Part shown: positions 6,795-10,950 of the stretch, one piece after another
Numbering within the stretch: the stretch's first letter is position 1
How the letters are laid out: every line of letters begins with the position of its first letter
NCBI GenBank assembly: GCA_030638765.1
Contig: DAOWDZ010000242.1
Coordinates: 1-10,950, forward strand
Length of the DNA: 10,950 nt
Origin: Desulfocapsa sp.
Lineage (GTDB): Bacteria > Desulfobacterota > Desulfobulbia > Desulfobulbales > Desulfocapsaceae
Direction of reading: 5' to 3'
Program-made: the position numbers and the translations under genes
Notes under the pieces: model-generated
Seen by the model: the letters and a program-made list of their open reading frames with translations, nothing else
Database searches by the model: none
Told to the model about the DNA's origin: nothing

Positions 6795-7665
6795 GCAGCG
6801 GCTCCTGGTTGAAGCTGCCTTTGACAGCTTTATCCCTGAGGCCAATGGTGATTTTGCAAACCATATTGAGGCCATGCGATACTCACTACTCGCTGGCGGA
6901 AAACGTGTTCGCCCCATCCTTTGTCTTGCTGCGGCTCGTGCCACCGGTGGTGACAGCATAGCTGACCAGGATGTTCTTCCCGTTGCCTGTGCTCTTGAAT
7001 GTATCCACACCTATTCGTTGATCCATGACGATTTACCCGCCATGGATAATGATGACCTGCGTCGCGGCAAAGCAACAAATCATGTCCTTTATGGTGAAGC
7101 CGGAGCCATTCTTGCCGGTGATGGATTACTATCATGGGCCTTTGACCTCCTCTGCAACCCGGAATCTGGGAACCTTGATGCAGACAAAAAACTTGCCATC
7201 AGCCACTGCATAGCACGGGCAGCAGGACCATTCGGAATGGTGGGTGGTCAGGCACTTGATATTGCCAATGAAAATACAAAATTTCCATTTGAAACTCTGC
7301 AGACTATTCATAGAAGCAAAACAGGGGCCTTAATAACTGCCTCGGTTGTGGCGGGTGCAATAGCAGGTGGTGCCAATAGGGAGCAACTCCGTTTACTGGA
7401 ACAATACGGCAACCAAATTGGCCTCTCCTTTCAGATTGTTGATGACCTTCTGAATGCCACAGCCACCACAGAACAACTCGGAAAAACAGCAGGCAGTGAT
7501 GAAGAACTTGGCAAAGCAACATATCCTGCTTACTTTGGTATTGAAGAGACGCGAATACGTGCCAGAAATGCAGTCGAAGAAGCCAAAAATTGCCTGGCCA
7601 CCTTCGACGACAAAGCCCAGCCCTTACGTCTGCTGGCTGATTACATAGTTACCCGATCGCATTAA
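6769..7665 (+). CDS. ispA: Polyprenyl (farnesyl diphosphate) synthase IspA
   Basis: A 298-residue all-helical prenyltransferase that condenses DMAPP and two IPP to farnesyl diphosphate, the precursor of quinone tails and undecaprenyl phosphate. [10 protein letters not shown] (40-49) binds IPP. The first Asp-rich motif is complete ([14 protein letters not shown], 87-100, Asp87, Asp88, Asp93). The residues before it (HTYSLIH) are the same type as in E. coli IspA (HAYSLIH), which supports a C15 product. The second motif is DDLLN (225-229): its third Asp is Asn. [17 protein letters not shown] (237-253) is typical. An open frame extends upstream to 6709, inside xseB, but ATG 6769 gives the family start ([15 protein letters not shown]). 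The 26-base overlap with xseB and the lack of a clear Shine-Dalgarno suggest translational coupling. Confidence 0.95.
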   Translation: MEIKKYLNEQRLLVEAAFDSFIPEANGDFANHIEAMRYSLLAGGKRVRPILCLAAARATGGDSIADQDVLPVACALECIHTYSLIHDDLPAMDNDDLRRGKATNHVLYGEAGAILAGDGLLSWAFDLLCNPESGNLDADKKLAISHCIARAAGPFGMVGGQALDIANENTKFPFETLQTIHRSKTGALITASVVAGAIAGGANREQLRLLEQYGNQIGLSFQIVDDLLNATATTEQLGKTAGSDEELGKATYPAYFGIEETRIRARNAVEEAKNCLATFDDKAQPLRLLADYIVTRSH

Positions 7666-7677
7666 ACAGCGCGATCG
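7654..7677. repeat. Inverted repeat across the ispA stop codon
   Basis: CGATCGC (7654-7660) and GCGATCG (7671-7677) form a 7-base-pair stem with a 10-base loop that includes the ispA TAA. The right arm is part of the palindrome GCGATCGC (7671-7678). The stem ends 2 bases before the dxs Shine-Dalgarno (AAGGA, 7680-7684), so it could affect dxs translation or mRNA processing. It lacks a T-run and so is unlikely to terminate transcription. Confidence 0.4.
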
Positions 7678-7693
7678 CCAAGGATATTTATAT

Positions 7694-9598
7694 ATGCTAA
7701 CAACAAACACCATAGAATCCAACCAGATCAAACTGGAAGATATTGAGTCTCCTGCTGATCTTCGTGATCTCACAATACCTGAACTTGATCTCATTGCCGA
7801 AGACCTCCGTAGCACAATTATTAATACGGTTTCAAAAACCGGTGGACACCTGGCACCCGGCCTTGGTGTCGTCGAGCTCACCCTTGCTCTTCATTACGTT
7901 TTTGATACCCCAAAAGACAAACTGATATGGGATGTTGGCCACCAGACGTACGCTCACAAACTCCTCACCGGCAGACAGGAGCGATTTTCCACTCTTCGCC
8001 AATATAAAGGTTTAAGCGGATTTCCGAAATTTAAAGAAAGTGAATTTGACGCTTTTGAAACCGGACACTCATCAACTTCCATCTCAGCAGCCCTTGGCAT
8101 GGCCTGTGCCAAGGATCTCAAGAAAGATAAAAACAAAGTGGTTGCCATCATTGGTGATGGTTCAATGACTGCAGGCATGGCTTTTGAAGCCCTTAACCAG
8201 GCTGGGCACCTTGATAAAGATCTCATTGTCATCTTGAATGATAACGAGATGTCTATTTCGGAAAACGTTGGAGCAATGTCAAGCTTTCTCTCGAGACAGC
8301 TGACATCTAAAACCGTCCGACGATTACGTAAACATATTTCCACACGCCTGAAAGAACTCAGTGGTGTTGGGGATCGATTCTTGAACGTCCTTAAAAAAAG
8401 TGAAGAAAATATTAAGAGTTTCTTTACACCGGCCATGCTTTTTGAAGCCTTGAAGTTTTATTACATTGGGCCCATATCTGGCCATGAGCTCGAAGACCTG
8501 ATTCCAACCCTTGAGAATATCCGGGACAATGTTGACGGACCCGTACTTGTTCATGTAATCACGCAGAAAGGTCTAGGATATGGCCCTGCCGAAGAAAACC
8601 CTGGAAACTACCATGGAGTAGGCCCCTTTGATATTGCCACTGGTATTCCCAACCCATCTTCCGGTTCGATAAGTTACACAGAGGTTTTTGGCAATTCGAT
8701 TTGCAAGATAGCAAAAACCAACCCAGATGTAGTGGCAATTTCTGCTGCAATGCCTGCTGGAACTGGTCTTACTCAATTTGCTAAAGACTTTCCTGATCGC
8801 TTTTTTGATGTTGGAATTGCAGAACAACACGGAGTAACGTTTGCCGCCGGGCTTGCCGCAGAAGGAGTTCGCCCGGTGGTTGCTATTTACTCCTCATTCT
8901 TCCAGAGGGCACTTGATCAGATTATCCATGACGTCTGCATCCCAAATCTCCCTGTTACCCTGGCCATCGATAGGGGGGGAGTTGTTGGTGATGACGGCCC
9001 AACTCATCACGGAGTTTTTGACATTTCCTTTCTACGATTCATTCCAAATCTCACCTACATGGCACCAAAAGATGAAAACGAACTGCAGCATATGCTGCAC
9101 ACAGCGGTGACACTCCCAGGACCTGCTGCCATCAGATACCCACGAGGCAGTGGAGAAGACATTGCCCTTGACTCTGAATTCGTGACTCTTGAAATCGGAA
9201 AAGGAGAACTCCTGCGAGACGGCAAAGATATTTTATTACTGCCAGTTGGCAACAGGGTATACCCTGCATTGAAAGCAGCCGACGGACTTGAAAAACTTGG
9301 AATAAATGCAGCAGTTATTAATCCACGATTTATTAAACCACTGGACAGTACGTTAATTTGTGAATGGGCTAAAAAAACTGGCAGGGTGGTAACAATAGAA
9401 GACAATGTAGAACATGGTGGCTTTGGAAGCCTTGTGCTTGAAGTCCTCTCAAAAAACAAACTCTTTTCTGTGAAAACTCAGCTACTGGGATATGCGGATC
9501 AATTTATTGAACATGGCCCACAAAAAACACTGTGGAAGAATTCAAAACTGGATTCTCCAGCCATCATCAATGCAGCCATGGAACTGATGAAGGATTAA
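7694..9598 (+). CDS. dxs: 1-deoxy-D-xylulose-5-phosphate synthase
   Basis: A 634-residue thiamine diphosphate enzyme that joins pyruvate and glyceraldehyde 3-phosphate, releasing CO2, to give DXP. This is the entry step of the MEP isoprenoid route, also used for thiamine and pyridoxal. Seen in order: GGHLAPGLG (50-58, His52), WDVGHQTYAHK (79-89), the ThDP-binding stretch GDGSMTAG through LNDNEMSIS (154-189), the transketolase pyrimidine-binding domain with catalytic Glu377 in GIAEQHG (374-380), DGPTHHG (434-440), and a C-terminal transketolase domain from about 500. Length is normal for the family (E. coli 620). The start has a good Shine-Dalgarno AAGGA at 7680-7684 with 9-base spacing. The gene begins 28 bases after ispA and is likely co-transcribed, so two isoprenoid steps share control. 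Confidence 0.98.
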   Translation: MLTTNTIESNQIKLEDIESPADLRDLTIPELDLIAEDLRSTIINTVSKTGGHLAPGLGVVELTLALHYVFDTPKDKLIWDVGHQTYAHKLLTGRQERFSTLRQYKGLSGFPKFKESEFDAFETGHSSTSISAALGMACAKDLKKDKNKVVAIIGDGSMTAGMAFEALNQAGHLDKDLIVILNDNEMSISENVGAMSSFLSRQLTSKTVRRLRKHISTRLKELSGVGDRFLNVLKKSEENIKSFFTPAMLFEALKFYYIGPISGHELEDLIPTLENIRDNVDGPVLVHVITQKGLGYGPAEENPGNYHGVGPFDIATGIPNPSSGSISYTEVFGNSICKIAKTNPDVVAISAAMPAGTGLTQFAKDFPDRFFDVGIAEQHGVTFAAGLAAEGVRPVVAIYSSFFQRALDQIIHDVCIPNLPVTLAIDRGGVVGDDGPTHHGVFDISFLRFIPNLTYMAPKDENELQHMLHTAVTLPGPAAIRYPRGSGEDIALDSEFVTLEIGKGELLRDGKDILLLPVGNRVYPALKAADGLEKLGINAAVINPRFIKPLDSTLICEWAKKTGRVVTIEDNVEHGGFGSLVLEVLSKNKLFSVKTQLLGYADQFIEHGPQKTLWKNSKLDSPAIINAAMELMKD

Positions 9599-9599
9599 A

Positions 9600-9634
9600 A
9601 TCTTCTGCAGAAGCCAGATACTTCTGCAGAAGAT
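9600..9634. terminator. Bidirectional terminator made of two CTTCTGCAGAAG palindromes
   Basis: ATCTTCTGCAGAAG, a 7-base loop (CCAGATA), then CTTCTGCAGAAGAT form a perfect 14-base-pair stem. It begins one base after the dxs stop and ends 9 bases before the stop codon of the leftward epimerase. On the minus strand it is followed by TTTTAAT, and on the plus strand by the T-rich GATATTTTATT, so it should end both convergent transcripts. Each arm contains CTTCTGCAGAAG, which is itself a perfect 12-base palindrome, so the arms can also fold or bind separately. Confidence 0.8.
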
Positions 9635-9643
9635 GATATTTTA

Positions 9644-10681
9644 TTACTGTTTGTAATACTGCAAGTACCAGTCAACAAAGCTCTTCACGCCAACATCCAA
9701 TGGGGTGTCTGGCTTATAGTCAAAATCTCTGATAAGATCGTCGACATTTGCATAGGTCGCCTGAACATCTCCCGGTTGGATTGGAAGAAAGTTCTTATCA
9801 GCTTTCCTGCCAAGATTCTCTTCCAATAACTGAATAAAATAGAGAAGACGCTCTTTCTTATTATTCCCGATATTATAAACACGGTAAGGACAATAGGAAG
9901 TCGCAGGATCTGGCGAATCGCTCTTCCAGTCAAAATCAGGTTGAGCAGGTTCCTGGATAACTCTTGCCACTCCTTCAACGATATCATCGACAAAGGTAAA
10001 ATCACGTTCCATATTACCGTTATTGAACACATTGATGGGCTCACCTGCAAGAATGGCTTTTGCAAATAACATGGGCGCCATATCTGGACGTCCCCATGGA
10101 CCATAAACGGTGAAGAATCTAAGCCCTGTGCAGGGAAGTCCAAAAAGATGACTGTAGGAATGAGCCATCAATTCGTTGGATTTTTTAGACGCAGCATACA
10201 GAGACACTGGATGATTCACATTATCATGTTCTGAGTATGGTTGGTGCGTATTTGCACCATACACTGAGCTTGAAGATGCATAAACAAAGTGCTTCACACC
10301 AGAATGCCTGCAACCTTCCAAAAGATTAGCAAAACCAACAAGGTTAGTATCAATATAGGATGCTGGGTTAATAAGAGAGTAACGCACTCCAGGTTGAGCC
10401 GCAAGATTGACCACAGCATCAAAGCTGTGATCAGTAAACAGCTTTTCCATTGCCCCTCTATCGGAAATATCAATTTCCAGATTCTGGAAGCCATCGCCAC
10501 CTGCAATTTTAGCAAGACGATCTTTTTTCAGATTCACATCATAATAATCAGTGATTGTGTCAATACCAATAACTTCACAACCGGATTCACGTAATTTACG
10601 CGCCAGAAACGAACCAATAAATCCAGCTGTTCCGGTAACCAGTATTTTTTTCATTACCAGTTGATTCTTTCCATCAGTCAT
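9644..10681 (-). CDS. NAD-dependent nucleotide-sugar epimerase, UDP-glucuronate 4-epimerase type
   Basis: A 345-residue short-chain dehydrogenase/reductase-family sugar epimerase. ILVTGTAGFIGSFLA (13-27) carries the NAD-binding GxxGxxG (Gly17, Gly20, Gly23). The catalytic set is ASSSSVYG (135-142) with Tyr162 and Lys166 (YAASK). The blocks DYYDVNLKKDRL, AAQPGVRYSL, TGLRFFTVYGPWGRPDMA and RDFTFVDDIVEG are typical of enzymes that interconvert UDP-glucuronate and UDP-galacturonate for capsule or lipopolysaccharide. The exact substrate is inferred from this resemblance, not shown. The frame is open upstream to 10732. I chose ATG 10681 for its strong ribosome site; the family usually begins at the MKKILVTG Met (10654), which remains possible. 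The gene overlaps the end of the upstream gene, suggesting translational coupling. Confidence 0.88.
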   Translation of the reverse strand: MTDGKNQLVMKKILVTGTAGFIGSFLARKLRESGCEVIGIDTITDYYDVNLKKDRLAKIAGGDGFQNLEIDISDRGAMEKLFTDHSFDAVVNLAAQPGVRYSLINPASYIDTNLVGFANLLEGCRHSGVKHFVYASSSSVYGANTHQPYSEHDNVNHPVSLYAASKKSNELMAHSYSHLFGLPCTGLRFFTVYGPWGRPDMAPMLFAKAILAGEPINVFNNGNMERDFTFVDDIVEGVARVIQEPAQPDFDWKSDSPDPATSYCPYRVYNIGNNKKERLLYFIQLLEENLGRKADKNFLPIQPGDVQATYANVDDLIRDFDYKPDTPLDVGVKSFVDWYLQYYKQ

Positions 10682-10950
10682 CAAAATCCCCTTCCGGTCC
10701 TTTGTCGGTATCGAGCTCTGCTGCTCGTGCAATAATTTTTTCTTTTGTCCAATCAGCAGGGTCTTCTATGAGATCAGCCTTTGGCCCCAAGTCATAGGAA
10801 CCAGCCTTAAGAATTGCTTCTTTAGCAAGATCTGCAGTTCCTTCAGCAGAGAAAACGTTCACAAGCATGTTATACACAAAATCCTCTACCCGTTTACACA
10901 TTCTGTCTCGAATTTCCTTTGATTGTCCACAGAGACTATTTTCAAAGGGA
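10674..10950 (-). CDS. Unrecognised protein, C-terminal part (enters from right edge)
   Basis: The frame is open from the window edge to TGA at 10676-10674, about 91 codons. The visible C terminus runs from PFENSLCGQSKEIRDR through MCKRVEDFVYNMLVNVFSAEG to DPADWTKEKIIARAAELD and an acidic tail GPEGDFDD. An internal ATG at 10901 could start a 75-residue protein, but its nearest Shine-Dalgarno-like AAGGA lies 13 bases away, too far, so I take this as the end of a longer gene. It looks mainly helical and soluble, with no membrane segment. I do not recognise the family. Its stop overlaps the epimerase start by 8 bases, so the two are probably translated from one mRNA and it may take part in cell-surface sugar metabolism, though position is the only evidence. 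Confidence 0.6.
   Translation of the reverse strand, partial: PFENSLCGQSKEIRDRMCKRVEDFVYNMLVNVFSAEGTADLAKEAILKAGSYDLGPKADLIEDPADWTKEKIIARAAELDTDKGPEGDFDD
10688..10695 (-). promoter_or_regulatory. Ribosome binding site that decides the epimerase start
   Basis: GGAAGGGG on the minus strand lies 6 bases before ATG 10681, inside the last codons of the upstream gene. The alternative ATG at 10654 has only a distant GGAAAG. This favours the 345-residue form and coupling with the upstream gene, whose TGA at 10676-10674 overlaps the new start by 8 bases. Confidence 0.55.

Noticed and set aside
10674..10950. Resemblance of the C-terminal W-x-x-E-x-I-x-x-R-x-x-x-L pattern to the end of GmrSD/HNH-type proteins
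   Set aside because: The match is a short helical pattern only; the preceding sequence shows no HNH motif or the usual residues of those families.
1..10950. CRISPR array, tRNA, rRNA, insertion sequence, phage or defence island
   Set aside because: I saw no spaced direct repeats, no tRNA-like folds, and no transposase or terminal inverted repeats. XerC is the housekeeping type beside hslVU, not a phage integrase with an attachment site.

Overview
This window reads as ordinary chromosome of a Gram-negative anaerobe, most likely a sulfate-reducing or sulfur-cycling deltaproteobacterium (Desulfobulbales-like). That placement is an inference from protein character and gene mix: HslUV next to xerC, an xseB-ispA-dxs cluster, Cys-rich zinc-ribbon proteins and a stand-alone fumarate-reductase-type flavoprotein. 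The DNA looks moderately AT-rich. I see no phage genes, insertion sequence, CRISPR array, tRNA or rRNA.

Left part (1-2623). A secreted histidine-phosphatase-superfamily protein runs leftward off the window edge. About 460 bases without a gene follow, containing a small hairpin. A rightward gene then encodes a FAD-dependent oxidoreductase of the fumarate reductase/succinate dehydrogenase flavoprotein family, whose substrate-site residues are partly changed. A leftward 57-residue protein with four CxxC pairs converges on it, and a strong hairpin lies between the two genes.

Middle part (2880-6450), all leftward: xerC, hslV, hslU, then a 173-residue protein with a zinc ribbon at each end and a DUF2007-like middle. 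This is probably one transcription unit. The order xerC-hslV-hslU is the same as codV-codW-codX of Bacillus. HslV and HslU form an ATP-dependent protease, and XerC resolves chromosome dimers.

Right part (6546-9598), rightward: xseB, ispA and dxs, tightly packed, with ispA starting inside xseB. Dxs makes the first committed metabolite of the MEP isoprenoid pathway and IspA makes farnesyl diphosphate. The small exonuclease VII subunit is the usual passenger of this cluster. A 95-base divergent promoter region separates it from xerC.

Right edge (9600-10950). A bidirectional terminator built from two copies of a 12-base palindrome separates dxs from a leftward nucleotide-sugar epimerase (UDP-glucuronate 4-epimerase type). 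The epimerase start overlaps the end of an unrecognised gene that enters from the right edge.

I did not find a convincing new multi-gene system. The items most worth a second look are the altered flavoprotein, the mini zinc-ribbon protein, the doubly zinc-ribboned DUF2007-like protein behind hslU, and the unidentified gene coupled to the epimerase.
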